DNA of 64,000 nucleotides, taken from Curtobacterium sp. SGAir0471 (GTDB taxonomy: Bacteria > Actinomycetota > Actinomycetes > Actinomycetales > Microbacteriaceae). The position numbers and the translations under genes were made by a program. The notes beneath the pieces are model-generated. The model did not search any database, was not told where the DNA came from, and was given only the letters and a program-made list of their open reading frames with translations. The DNA lies in NCBI RefSeq assembly GCF_005490985.1, contig NZ_CP027869.1, positions 186,001-250,000 of the forward strand. The letters run 5' to 3'. This document shows positions 1 through 7,764 of the stretch, piece after piece (positions within the stretch are counted from its first letter, which is position 1; every line of letters begins with the position of its first letter).

Positions 1-791
1 TCGACGTGCACGTCGACCTCGTCGGCCAGCACTTCGGCCAGGCGCGCGGGCTGCGACAGGTCGGCGAAGATCGTCGGGACCCCGGCCTCGTCGATCGCTG
101 CAGCGAGGTCCCGCAGGTCGGCGGCGCTCGGCGACGCCAGGGTCGTGCCGCTGGGGATCACGGCGCCGACCACGCGGAAGCCGTATCGGTCGGCGAGGTA
201 CCCGAACACGTGGTGGTTCGTCACGAGGGCCCGGCGCTCGTCCGGGATGCCCGCGAACGCCTCGGACATCTCGGTGTCGAGCGTGGTCAGCTCGTCGAGG
301 TAGGCGGCGGTCCCGCTCGGCTCGACGCCGGCCTCACGCAGGGCTCCGTCGAGCGCCTCGACGACGTCCACCATGCGAGCCGGGTCTGTCCACAGGTGCG
401 GATCCGGGCCGCTGTCGTCCTCGGTCGTCCACTCGAGCGCGTCGACGTGGTCGCCGGCGGTGAACACCGGGACCCCGTCGGACGCGGCTGCCTCGACGTG
501 CCGCGCGACGCCCTCCTCGAGCCCGAGGCCGTTCTCGACGACGAGGTCGGCGGTCCGGAGTCGGGCGGCTTCCTGCGCGGACACCTCGAACGAGTGCGGG
601 TCCGCGCCCGGGGGCATGAGGACCATCACGTCGGCGGCGTCCCCGACCACCTCGGAGACGACGTCGCCGAGGATGTTCGTCGTCACCGCGACGACCGGGC
701 GGTCCGATCCCGCGGACGAGCACCCCGCCGTGGTCGTCACGAGTCCCGCGGCGAGGGCCAGTGCAGCCCCGACCCGGAACCGGCGCGTCAC
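1..791 (-). CDS. aztC: Zinc ABC transporter substrate-binding lipoprotein AztC (3' end outside window)
   Basis: Cluster A-1 metal-binding lipoprotein that should capture zinc outside the membrane and hand it to AztB. The gene starts at a GTG at 791 and runs off the left edge, so about 263 residues are visible. The N-terminus is Arg-rich and hydrophobic, with a lipobox ending TAGC (Cys about residue 24). Candidate metal ligands are the His in PGADPHSF (about 66), the His in PDPHLW and the His pair in TNHHVFGY. The long His-rich loop of ZnuA is absent, as in AztC proteins that depend on the chaperone AztD. The GTG overlaps the aztD stop (GTGA), indicating translational coupling. Manganese or another metal cannot be excluded from this protein alone; the neighbouring aztD argues for zinc. 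Confidence 0.85.
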   Translation of the reverse strand, partial: MTRRFRVGAALALAAGLVTTTAGCSSAGSDRPVVAVTTNILGDVVSEVVGDAADVMVLMPPGADPHSFEVSAQEAARLRTADLVVENGLGLEEGVARHVEAAASDGVPVFTAGDHVDALEWTTEDDSGPDPHLWTDPARMVDVVEALDGALREAGVEPSGTAAYLDELTTLDTEMSEAFAGIPDERRALVTNHHVFGYLADRYGFRVVGAVIPSGTTLASPSAADLRDLAAAIDEAGVPTIFADLSQPARLAEVLADEVDVHV

Positions 792-1993
792 AGCCCGACC
801 TCGGCGAACGCGACGGGGGCTGCGGTCAGGTCGATCGACCGCGCGACGCGGGCACCGTCCGCGAAGTCGATCTCGTGCACCTGCGGCCCGGAGGCGTCGG
901 CGACGTAGGCGCGCTGGGCGTCGAGCTGCAGGAGCGGCTGCTCGTCGGGGTCGAGCAGCGGCTCGGTCGTGGCGATCGCGCCCGTCGACGCCGTGAGCAC
1001 CACGACCCGGCTCTGGTCGTCGATGCCGACGACGTGCTCGTCCTCGTCGTCGACGGCGCTCACGGCGCGCAGGGGACGCTCGGTCTCGACCAGCCGCCAA
1101 TTGCCCTCGCGGCTGTCGAGCAGCCAGGCGCCGCGATCGCCGGCGAGCCCCGCGACCGTCGGCCTGCCTGCACGGGCGGAGAACGCCGTCGGACGGTCGG
1201 CGCCGTCGGGCAGCGCGACGGCGGTGACCCCGCCGTCCTCACCGACGACGACCGCACCGTCCGCGCACCCGACCACTGCTCCCGCACGCGTGACGATGCC
1301 GCCGGCCGGGTCCGTGCACGCGGCCTCGGCGCCGGTCGGCTGCCCGTCGGTCGGCTCGCCGTCGGCATCGAGCACCCGCACGCCGTCGGCGGTACCGGCG
1401 ACCAGCTGCTCGCCGAACGGCAGCAGCACGGTCGCATCGACCCGGACGGTCTCCTGGACGACGCCCTGACCGAGTGCCGCCCGGTCGAGGACGACGCCCT
1501 CGCCGCGCTCCGGCCACGTGATCGTCGTCATCGTCTCCGAGGAGTGCACCTCGACGGGGCCGCCACCGTCGATCGTGCCGACGACCCGGGGTTCGGCCGC
1601 GTAGTAGTGCGTGTGGTCGCCGTGGTCGACCGTCCACGCCCCGCCGTCGATGATCGTCGTGCGGTCCCCGGTGCTGGTGACGAGGAAGCGTCCGTCGGTC
1701 GTCGAGTGGTCCGGTGCCTCGACGTCGTCGAGTTCGGTGGTCTCGTCGGCGATCAGGTCGTGGACGGTGGTGGATCCGTCCGCGGACACGGCCAGGAGGC
1801 GCACCTGCGGCTCCTGGGCCTCGCTCGCCCCCTCGACGTAGCCGTGCGGCTTCGCGGTGGCGGTGGTCTCGTCGGCTGCCGGCCCGGCGGTGTCCTCGGT
1901 CGAGCAGGCGGTCAGGCCGAGCGCGAGCCCGGCGGCGACCACCGCGGTGGTGATGCGTCGCGATGGTGCGCGACGGGTCGTGGGCTGGTTCAT
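788..1993 (-). CDS. aztD: Zinc metallochaperone lipoprotein AztD
   Basis: 401-residue predicted lipoprotein: Arg-rich start, hydrophobic segment, lipobox LTAC with Cys at residue 30, then a repetitive all-beta region typical of a propeller. A His cluster DHGDHTH at 123-129, with further His/Asp-rich patches before it, is a plausible zinc site. In the characterised family AztD binds zinc and transfers it to AztC. The ATG at 1993 is chosen because lipoprotein signal features follow at once and it overlaps the aztB stop (ATGA); the longer reading upstream is aztB sequence in another frame. It lies between permease and binding-protein genes in one coupled unit. Assignment rests on the His cluster, fold type and operon context. 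Confidence 0.78.
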   Translation of the reverse strand: MNQPTTRRAPSRRITTAVVAAGLALGLTACSTEDTAGPAADETTATAKPHGYVEGASEAQEPQVRLLAVSADGSTTVHDLIADETTELDDVEAPDHSTTDGRFLVTSTGDRTTIIDGGAWTVDHGDHTHYYAAEPRVVGTIDGGGPVEVHSSETMTTITWPERGEGVVLDRAALGQGVVQETVRVDATVLLPFGEQLVAGTADGVRVLDADGEPTDGQPTGAEAACTDPAGGIVTRAGAVVGCADGAVVVGEDGGVTAVALPDGADRPTAFSARAGRPTVAGLAGDRGAWLLDSREGNWRLVETERPLRAVSAVDDEDEHVVGIDDQSRVVVLTASTGAIATTEPLLDPDEQPLLQLDAQRAYVADASGPQVHEIDFADGARVARSIDLTAAPVAFAEVGL

Positions 1994-2898
1994 GCTCCCT
2001 CTCGTGGTGCTGGTCGTGCTGGTGTGCGTGGTGCTGGTGCCGGTGCTGGAGCGGGCGTCCGGGCCGGGCTCGTGCGTCGTCGCCGGAGCGAGGTGAGGGC
2101 GGCGAGCCCGCGCGAGACGGCGACCCCGGCGACAGCGACGGCCGCGATGCTCGCGCCGGCGGCGGTCCCGGCGTGCCAGGAGACGAGCAGGCCGGTGGTG
2201 ACGGCCGCGCTGCCGATCAGGGCGGCGAGGAGCATGGTCGAGCCGACCTGGCGGGTCCACGCCCGGGCCGCGGCTGCCGGTGCGAGCAGGAGCCCGACGA
2301 CCAGGAGCGTCCCGACGGCCCGGTAGGACGCGACGACCGCGAGGGTGACGAGCCCGACGAGCACGACCTCGGCCAGGCGCGGGCGGAGCCCGAGCGTCGC
2401 GGCTTTCCGGGTGTCGAACGCGGCGGCGGTGAAGGGCCGGTGGAAGACCGCGGCGAGCACGAGTGCCACGACGACGGCGATGCCGAGCCCGCCCAGGTCG
2501 GTGCGGGTCACGGCGAGGACGTCCCCGAACAGGATCGCGGTCACGTCGGTGGCGAAGGACCGGGAGGACGACACGATGATGACGCCGAGGGCGAGCATGC
2601 CGACGAACAGCAGTCCGATCGAGGTGTCGTACGACAACCGGGCGCGCCGACGGAGTGCGCCGACGCCGAGCACCATCACGCCGGCGCTCACCGCGGCGCC
2701 GAGCACGGCGGGGACCCCGGTGAGCGTGGCGACCGCGACGCCCGGGAGCATGCCGTGCGCCAGGGCCTCCCCGAGGAACGCCATCCCGCGCACGAGCACC
2801 CAGGTGCCGACGACCGCGCAGAGCACCGCCGTCAGGGCGCCGCCGACGAGGGCGCGCAGCATGAAGTCGACGGAGAACGGGTCGGTCAGCCAGGTCAC
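1990..2898 (-). CDS. aztB: Zinc ABC transporter permease AztB
   Basis: 302-residue integral membrane protein of the ABC-3 (ZnuB/MntB) permease family, with about eight to nine hydrophobic segments. It forms the channel of the zinc importer with AztA as ATPase. The C-terminal tail is Ala/Pro/Arg-rich (about residues 270-302), longer than the core needs. The start is a GTG at 2898; a TAGCGT hexamer on the minus strand (2907-2912) ends 8 nt before it and no Shine-Dalgarno is visible, so the transcript is probably leaderless. The stop overlaps the aztD ATG by 4 bp. Expression is probably controlled by the shared operator at 2914-2940. Confidence 0.88.
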   Translation of the reverse strand: MTWLTDPFSVDFMLRALVGGALTAVLCAVVGTWVLVRGMAFLGEALAHGMLPGVAVATLTGVPAVLGAAVSAGVMVLGVGALRRRARLSYDTSIGLLFVGMLALGVIIVSSSRSFATDVTAILFGDVLAVTRTDLGGLGIAVVVALVLAAVFHRPFTAAAFDTRKAATLGLRPRLAEVVLVGLVTLAVVASYRAVGTLLVVGLLLAPAAAARAWTRQVGSTMLLAALIGSAAVTTGLLVSWHAGTAAGASIAAVAVAGVAVSRGLAALTSLRRRRTSPARTPAPAPAPAPRTPARPAPREGA

Positions 2899-2913
2899 GC
2901 TGGGAGACGCTAC

Positions 2914-2940
2914 ATGAAAATGACTATCGATACTGATAGC
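2914..2940. promoter_or_regulatory. Shared operator of the divergent azt genes (candidate Zur box)
   Basis: The only AT-rich patch of the aztB/aztA intergenic gap. It holds CTATC-GATACT-GATAG, a 16-bp inverted repeat at 2924-2939, beside ATGAAAATGA, which resembles the AT-rich half of actinobacterial Zur boxes. It lies between two identical outward-facing TAGCGT hexamers (2907-2912 on minus, 2937-2942 on plus), so a bound repressor could block both promoters. Identity as a Zur site is inferred from gene function; a Mn- or Fe-responsive regulator is the alternative. Confidence 0.6.
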
Positions 2941-2948
2941 GTGCTCAG

Positions 2949-3575
2949 GTGCCTACAGCCCTCGACACCAGCGCCCTCCGGGCCTCCGGTCTCGTCGTCC
3001 GCCGTGGTGACCGCACCGTGCTCGACGGGTTCGACGCGACCTTCCCCGCCGGGGTCGTGACGGCGCTGACCGGACCGAACGGATCCGGCAAGTCGACCCT
3101 GCTCGACGCGCTCGCCGGGGTGGTGACCGTGCACGGCGGAGTGGTGACGGGCCTCCCGGCCGGCGGTGTCGCGTACGTGACGCAGGCCGTCCCGCCGACC
3201 GCGCTCCCGCTCACCGTCCGGTCGACGGTCGCGATGGGGCGCTGGCGGGGCCGGCCGTGGTGGCGTCCGCTCGGACGCACCGACCGGGCCGTCGTGGACG
3301 AGCAGCTGGCGCGCATGCGGATCGCGGAGCTCGCGGATCGGCCGCTCGACCAGCTGTCCGGTGGCCAGCGCCAGCGGACCTTCGTCGCGCTCGGGCTCGC
3401 GCAGCAGGCCCCCGTGCTGCTGGTCGACGAGCCGACGGCGGGGGTGGACGCGGCTTCCGCTGCCCTCGTGACGACGGCGCTCGCCGACGAGGCGGCTGCG
3501 GGCGTCGTCGTGGTCCACGCGGCGCACGACCCGCTCGCGATCACCGCGGCGGACCGCGTCGTGGCACTCGGCTGA
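2949..3575 (+). CDS. aztA: Zinc ABC transporter ATP-binding protein AztA
   Basis: 208-residue ABC ATPase: Walker A GPNGSGKST at 42-50, a Q-loop, signature LSGGQRQR, Walker B LLVDEPT and a downstream H-loop His. At this length it is a bare nucleotide-binding domain, like ZnuC/AztA proteins. It should energise AztB. The GTG at 2949 lies 6 nt after TAGCGT (2937-2942) with no Shine-Dalgarno, so it is probably leaderless. It is transcribed away from aztB-aztD-aztC but shares their operator, and converges on cutC with a 21-bp gap. Confidence 0.88.
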   Translation: MPTALDTSALRASGLVVRRGDRTVLDGFDATFPAGVVTALTGPNGSGKSTLLDALAGVVTVHGGVVTGLPAGGVAYVTQAVPPTALPLTVRSTVAMGRWRGRPWWRPLGRTDRAVVDEQLARMRIAELADRPLDQLSGGQRQRTFVALGLAQQAPVLLVDEPTAGVDAASAALVTTALADEAAAGVVVVHAAHDPLAITAADRVVALG

Positions 3576-3596
3576 CGGGCTCGGGGGCGGCGGGCG

Positions 3597-4352
3597 TCAG
3601 GCGATCCGATCGAGGGCCGCGCGCGCTGCGGCCACGACAGCCGGGTCCGTGACGGTGTGCCCGGAGCCGTCGTCCCCGCTGCCCATCGGCACACCCCCGT
3701 GTCCGGCGCCGCCGACCGACCGCTTCGCGGAGAGGTGCACCGCGGCGACCCCGGCCGCGACCAGTGCCGGGACGTCGGCGGGGGTGACCCCGGCGCCGGC
3801 CATCACCTGGACCGGCCCGGCGGCGTCGACCATGCGCGCGATCGTCGCCGCACCCGCAGGGGCACTCGCGGCGCCGCCGGAGGTCAGCACCCGCGTGACA
3901 CCGAGGTCGGCGAGCCGCGCCACCGTCTCGACCGGGTCGGCCGCGTGGTCGACCGCTCGGTGCAGGGTGACCTCGGCGTGCGCGGAGACCGAGCGGGCTG
4001 CGTCCACGAAGCGGCGCAGGGCGTCCTCGTCGAGGGACCGGTCCGGACGCAGGGCACCGACCACGACACCCGCAGCCCCGGAGCGCAGGACCGTGCGGAC
4101 CTCGCGTTCCAGCAGCGCGAGCTCGTCGGCGTCGTAGGTGAAACCCCCGGGGCGGCAGCGCACCAGGGCGTGCGCGGGGATCCCGGTCTCGTGCGTCGCC
4201 TCGACGAGTGCCTGCGACGGGGTGAGTCCGCCGAGTTCGAGACCGGTGCAGAGCTCGACGCGGTCGGCCCCGGCGTCACGGGCGACGATCGCCCCGGCGG
4301 GCGAGGTCACGGCGATCTCGAGTGCGACCGTCGATGACGGGGGTGGGTTCAC
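3597..4352 (-). CDS. cutC: Copper homeostasis protein CutC family
   Basis: 251-residue TIM-barrel protein with the CutC signature: EIAV near the start, AGADRVELC at about 27-35, GGLTPS, VRCRPGGFTYD, a barrel strand EVTLHRAVD and a C-terminal GVAAVHLSAK segment. The family was named for copper tolerance in E. coli, but its biochemical role is unsettled and a direct metal function is doubtful. The start overlaps the 3' end of the M81 peptidase gene by 4 bp, so the two are probably translated from one mRNA. The neighbouring zinc locus is transcribed toward it; I see no evidence of shared regulation. Confidence 0.85.
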   Translation of the reverse strand: MNPPPSSTVALEIAVTSPAGAIVARDAGADRVELCTGLELGGLTPSQALVEATHETGIPAHALVRCRPGGFTYDADELALLEREVRTVLRSGAAGVVVGALRPDRSLDEDALRRFVDAARSVSAHAEVTLHRAVDHAADPVETVARLADLGVTRVLTSGGAASAPAGAATIARMVDAAGPVQVMAGAGVTPADVPALVAAGVAAVHLSAKRSVGGAGHGGVPMGSGDDGSGHTVTDPAVVAAARAALDRIA

Positions 4353-5878
4353 GGGGTTGCTCCGAGTGGCTCGTCCGATGGCGGCACGATGCGCGCGGAC
4401 AGGTCCGGCGGCGTCGCGAACTCCCGATCGTAGGGGAACAGTGGTCGCTCGATCCGGTGGTGCCCGAGGCGGAGCAGGTCCTGGTCGACGCCACCCGGGG
4501 TGAGTGCGAGCATCCAGTCGGCCGCCATGTCGAACAGCTCCGGTTCGAGGTAGCCGATCTTCACGACGACGACGTCAGCCTCCCGCGGGGCGAGGTCCAG
4601 GTCGATGAAGTCGTGCTCGTGGTGGTACGGCTTGCGGAGCGTCGTCAGGACCGCGAAGACGCTGCCGACCTGCAGCACGACCTCGGTCTCGGCATCCCGG
4701 TCGCCGTGTCGGACCGCGTGCACCCGGCCGGTCATCGTGAGCGGCCCCGCGTGCACGTCGTCGACCTCGGCGCCCGCCGTCACCGTGACGGTCGCGCCGA
4801 CCCCGGCGGCAACGGCCTCGGCGACCGCAGCCGGACCGGGGACGCTCGCGTAGAGCAACGTCGGGCCGTCCGGGGCGGCGAACGCCGGGTGCGCGAGCAC
4901 CTGCGTCAGCCCCCACGTCATGTCGCCCGACCCACCGGCGGTCGGGTTGTCGCCCGAGTCGGAGACGAAGAACGGGCGCGCGGCCCCGGGCGCCAGCGCC
5001 GCGGTGATGCACTCGTCGAACGTCCCCGTCGGTGCCACGAAGGCGAAGTCCTCGCGGGCGTCCCAGAACGCGCGGGCGAGCCGTTCCGCCCCGGCGGCGA
5101 CGGCGTCGGTGTCCCATCCGGTGACGACCGTGACCGCATGGTCGCGGGGCTGGTCCGCCCACGCGTACCCGACCCAGAGTGACGCGTCGAGGACCCCGTC
5201 GGCGGCCTCGACCTCGGCGACCTGCGCGTACAACGACGCCGCCGGTTCGACCCGGGTGGAGGTCTGCTCGCCCGGCAGCAGCACGGGGATCGGCACCCAG
5301 GCCTTCACGGGTCGCCGGTGTCCGACGGGACGCGTCGTGAGCACGTCCACCAGGTTCCGCACCGCGCGCTCCCGGGTCGCGTCGACGTCCTCGTGCGGGG
5401 CCGTGCGGTAGCAGGTGACCAGGTCGAGCTGGTGCGCGAGCTCCCGCGTGACGTTGCCGTGCAGGTCCATCGATGCGGAGATGATCGTGTCGGGGCCGAC
5501 GACCGCGCGGATGCGTCCGAGCAGGTCCGTCTCGGCGTCGTCCAGGCCCTCGACCACCATCGCGCCGTGGATGTCGTACCAGAGACCGTCGACCGGCCCG
5601 ATCTCCGTCAGCCGGGCGACGATCTCGTCGGCGAGCTCCTCGTAGGCCGATCGGGCGACGACCCCGCCGGGCAGCGCGTGCCCGGTGAGTGCTCCGCGGA
5701 ACTCGGCAGCGTGCTCGTACGCCGCCAGGAACGGGTGCCGCGCGACGACCTCGTCCCCGCGATCAGGGTGGAAGGCCGGAGCGAGGGTCCGGGTCGGTGT
5801 GAAGGTCGAGGTCTCGATCGCGAGTCCGGCGATGGCGATCACCGGGCGGCGGACTCCGTCGGTTCCGTGGGCGGACAC
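4349..5878 (-). CDS. M81 family metallopeptidase (MlrC-like)
   Basis: 509-residue protein resembling MlrC, the M81 enzyme of microcystin breakdown. Visible hallmarks are an early IETSTFTP segment, DGLWYDIHGAM (Asp and His as likely zinc ligands), ASMDLHGNVT with a further His, TAPHEDVD, and a C-terminal MlrC-type domain with SDSGDNPTAGGSGD. Most actinobacterial members have unknown substrates, probably short or modified peptides, so a microcystin role should not be inferred. The start is a GTG at 5878, exactly 6 nt after a minus-strand TAGGGT (5885-5890), suggesting a leaderless mRNA covering this gene and cutC. No signal peptide is visible. Confidence 0.85.
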   Translation of the reverse strand: MSAHGTDGVRRPVIAIAGLAIETSTFTPTRTLAPAFHPDRGDEVVARHPFLAAYEHAAEFRGALTGHALPGGVVARSAYEELADEIVARLTEIGPVDGLWYDIHGAMVVEGLDDAETDLLGRIRAVVGPDTIISASMDLHGNVTRELAHQLDLVTCYRTAPHEDVDATRERAVRNLVDVLTTRPVGHRRPVKAWVPIPVLLPGEQTSTRVEPAASLYAQVAEVEAADGVLDASLWVGYAWADQPRDHAVTVVTGWDTDAVAAGAERLARAFWDAREDFAFVAPTGTFDECITAALAPGAARPFFVSDSGDNPTAGGSGDMTWGLTQVLAHPAFAAPDGPTLLYASVPGPAAVAEAVAAGVGATVTVTAGAEVDDVHAGPLTMTGRVHAVRHGDRDAETEVVLQVGSVFAVLTTLRKPYHHEHDFIDLDLAPREADVVVVKIGYLEPELFDMAADWMLALTPGGVDQDLLRLGHHRIERPLFPYDREFATPPDLSARIVPPSDEPLGATP

Positions 5879-5973
5879 GTGCTCACCCTACGACGCCGGC
5901 GCCCGGGCGTGGTGTCGGTGGAAGTGCGGACTGGTGCGGCCCCCGGACGGGGGTCAGGATGACTCCCAGTTGC

Positions 5974-5993
5974 ACCCTGCAACGCAGCAGGGT
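5974..5993 (+). promoter_or_regulatory. Hairpin/inverted repeat in the serine protease leader
   Basis: A perfect inverted repeat ACCCTGC-AACGCA-GCAGGGT lies about 20 bp before the protease start. It overlaps a second small repeat TTGCA-CCC-TGCAA at 5970-5982. It could be an operator or an mRNA hairpin near the ribosome-binding site. The latter would work only if transcription starts upstream, toward the divergent M81 gene. Confidence 0.4.
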
Positions 5994-6012
5994 CCCTGAC
6001 CGAGGAGTCCAC

Positions 6013-6744
6013 ATGAAGCACACCCTCGCAGCGGCGTTCGCCGCCGTGGCCGTCGTCGCCGGCGGCGTGTTCGCCGCCGCCCCCGCCTCCGCGCTGCCCG
6101 CCGGCGCCGAGGTCGTCGGCGGCGAGAAGGCGCCCTCCACCACCTGGGCCGTCCAGCTCGAGGCCTCCGGCGGCACCATCCCGTCCGGCTACGTCAGCAA
6201 CTGCACCGGCGAGCAGATCAACGCATCGTGGATCGTCACCGCCCGCCACTGCATCGACGGCATCGGCGCGATGAACGTCTACCACTCGAACTCCACCACG
6301 AACCGCGGCACCGCCGTCGCCGTCGACCGCGTCAGCGCCGCGCCGGCCGGGGACATCGCCCTCGTGCACCTGCGCAGCACCTACACGCTGTCGACCTACG
6401 CGCCCCTCGACCTGACCGCGGCGGCGAAGTCGAGCGGCACGGGTGTCATCCAGGGCTACGGCCTCCGCGCGAACGCGCAGCAGTCGGACGGGCTCTACCA
6501 GGCGACCGTCTCGCTCACGAGTGCGTCGCGTGACGCCTACAGCGGCAAGGCGCAGCACGTCACCGGTGTGACCGGTGCGTCGAACCACGGCGACTCGGGC
6601 GGCCCGCTCCTGGTCAACGGCAAGGTCGTCGCGGTGTGCTCGACCGGTGACAGCGCCGACCCGGGTGCGAACACGACGGCCGGGTCGAACTACGCGCTGC
6701 TGTCGCAGTCGTCGTCGTGGATCCGCTCGACGGCAGGCGTCTGA
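6013..6744 (+). CDS. Secreted trypsin-like serine protease (S1)
   Basis: 243-residue pre-protein. Residues 1 to about 35 form a signal peptide (MKH start, Ala/Val-rich core, PASALPAGA cleavage region). A chymotrypsin-fold domain follows, with the triad visible as His in TARHC, Asp in GDIAL and Ser in NHGDSGGP. VVGGEKA resembles the activation site of trypsins, so the mature enzyme may begin there. The ATG at 6013 is preferred because a clear Shine-Dalgarno (GAGGAG at 6002-6007) precedes it and the signal peptide starts there. It probably acts as an extracellular endoprotease of unknown specificity. It is monocistronic, ending at a strong bidirectional palindrome. Confidence 0.88.
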   Translation: MKHTLAAAFAAVAVVAGGVFAAAPASALPAGAEVVGGEKAPSTTWAVQLEASGGTIPSGYVSNCTGEQINASWIVTARHCIDGIGAMNVYHSNSTTNRGTAVAVDRVSAAPAGDIALVHLRSTYTLSTYAPLDLTAAAKSSGTGVIQGYGLRANAQQSDGLYQATVSLTSASRDAYSGKAQHVTGVTGASNHGDSGGPLLVNGKVVAVCSTGDSADPGANTTAGSNYALLSQSSSWIRSTAGV

Positions 6745-6758
6745 CCGTCGCGACCCAC

Positions 6759-6808
6759 TGACGGACGGGAGGCGCGGTGCCAGCCGGCACCGTGCCTCCC
6801 GTCCGTCA
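6759..6808. terminator. Palindromic intergenic element, copy 1 (bidirectional terminator)
   Basis: Two 23-nt arms (6759-6781 and 6786-6808) pair with a single G-T mismatch around the loop AGCC. The outer arm reads TGACGGACGGGAGGCGC and the inner stem GGTGCC/GGCACC. It fills the gap between the convergent protease and SDR genes, so it can stop transcription from both sides. A member of a dispersed family, with other copies near 8665, 12880, 28237, 38921 and 42124. Confidence 0.8.
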
Positions 6809-6818
6809 CGTGGTGGCG

Positions 6819-7637
6819 TCAGACGCCGTGCGCCTCCTCGGCGACCGGCTGCCACTCGCGCCACGTCGCGAGCCGCGACTCGTAGTCCCGCTCGGCGATG
6901 CCGAGGGGCGCCTTCCCGAAGAAGACGCGCAGCGGCGGCTGCTCCGCGTCGACGACCTTCAGGATGGCGGACCGCGTGGCCTCCGGCTTGCCCGGGTCCG
7001 CCGCCGAGGGGCGCTTCGACGCGGCCTCGCGGACGTCGGCGTAGGCGTCGAGCTCCTCGCTGTGCTTCGAGGACGGGCCCGACCAGTCGGTCGAGAAGCC
7101 GCCGGGCTCGACGAGCGTGACGTGGACGCCGAAGCCGGCGACCTCCTGCGACAGCGACTGCGACAGGCCCTCGAGCGCCCACTTCGACGCGTGGTAGGCG
7201 CCGACCGTCGGGAACGCGCTGATCCCACCGATGCTCGACACCTGCACGATGTGCCCCGAGCCCTGCTCGCGCATGATCGGCAGCGCCGCCTGCGTGACCC
7301 ACAGCGCGCCGAAGAAGTTCGTCTCGAGCTGCGCGCGGACCTCGTCCTCGGTGAGCTCCTCGACCATGCCGAAGTGACCGTAGCCCGCGTTGTTCACGAC
7401 CACGTCGAGCCGACCGAAGTGCTCCGCGGCCTGCTGGACGGCGGCGACCGCGGCAGCGCGGTCGGTGACGTCGAGCCGGATCGGCAGGAAGGTGTCCGGG
7501 TACTGCTCCACGAGGGGCTGCACGTCGTCGGTGTTCCGCGCCGTGCCCGCGACGGAGTCGCCGCGCTCCAGGGCGGCCTCCGTCCACTCGCGGCCGAAGC
7601 CCTTCGATGCTCCGGTGATGAACCAGGTCTTCGCCAT
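6819..7637 (-). CDS. SDR family oxidoreductase
   Basis: 272-residue classical short-chain dehydrogenase. It shows the dinucleotide motif TGASKGFG (about 8-15), NNAGYG, and the catalytic set Ser in VSSIGG with Tyr/Lys in AYHASK. Fold and length fit NAD(P)-dependent oxidation or reduction of a carbonyl or alcohol; the sequence does not reveal the substrate. The ATG at 7637 is preceded by GGAGG at normal distance, which decides the start over a longer reading. It diverges from a stress-type SDR at 7765, and the 127-bp gap contains GGGTG-ACAG-CACCC at 7711-7724. Confidence 0.85.
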   Translation of the reverse strand: MAKTWFITGASKGFGREWTEAALERGDSVAGTARNTDDVQPLVEQYPDTFLPIRLDVTDRAAAVAAVQQAAEHFGRLDVVVNNAGYGHFGMVEELTEDEVRAQLETNFFGALWVTQAALPIMREQGSGHIVQVSSIGGISAFPTVGAYHASKWALEGLSQSLSQEVAGFGVHVTLVEPGGFSTDWSGPSSKHSEELDAYADVREAASKRPSAADPGKPEATRSAILKVVDAEQPPLRVFFGKAPLGIAERDYESRLATWREWQPVAEEAHGV

Positions 7638-7764
7638 GTGGTGCCTCCAGTTGCTGTTCGGGTGACCGCGAGCAGGCAACGCCCGTCGCCCGGACGCGAC
7701 CTGGGTGCCCGGGTGACAGCACCCGCTGGACCGGCCCGGAGTCGCCGACGAGCAGCATGGCCCC

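Noticed and set aside
4349..5878. Microcystin degradation role for the M81 gene
   Set aside because: The family is widespread in bacteria that never meet microcystin; no other mlr genes are present.
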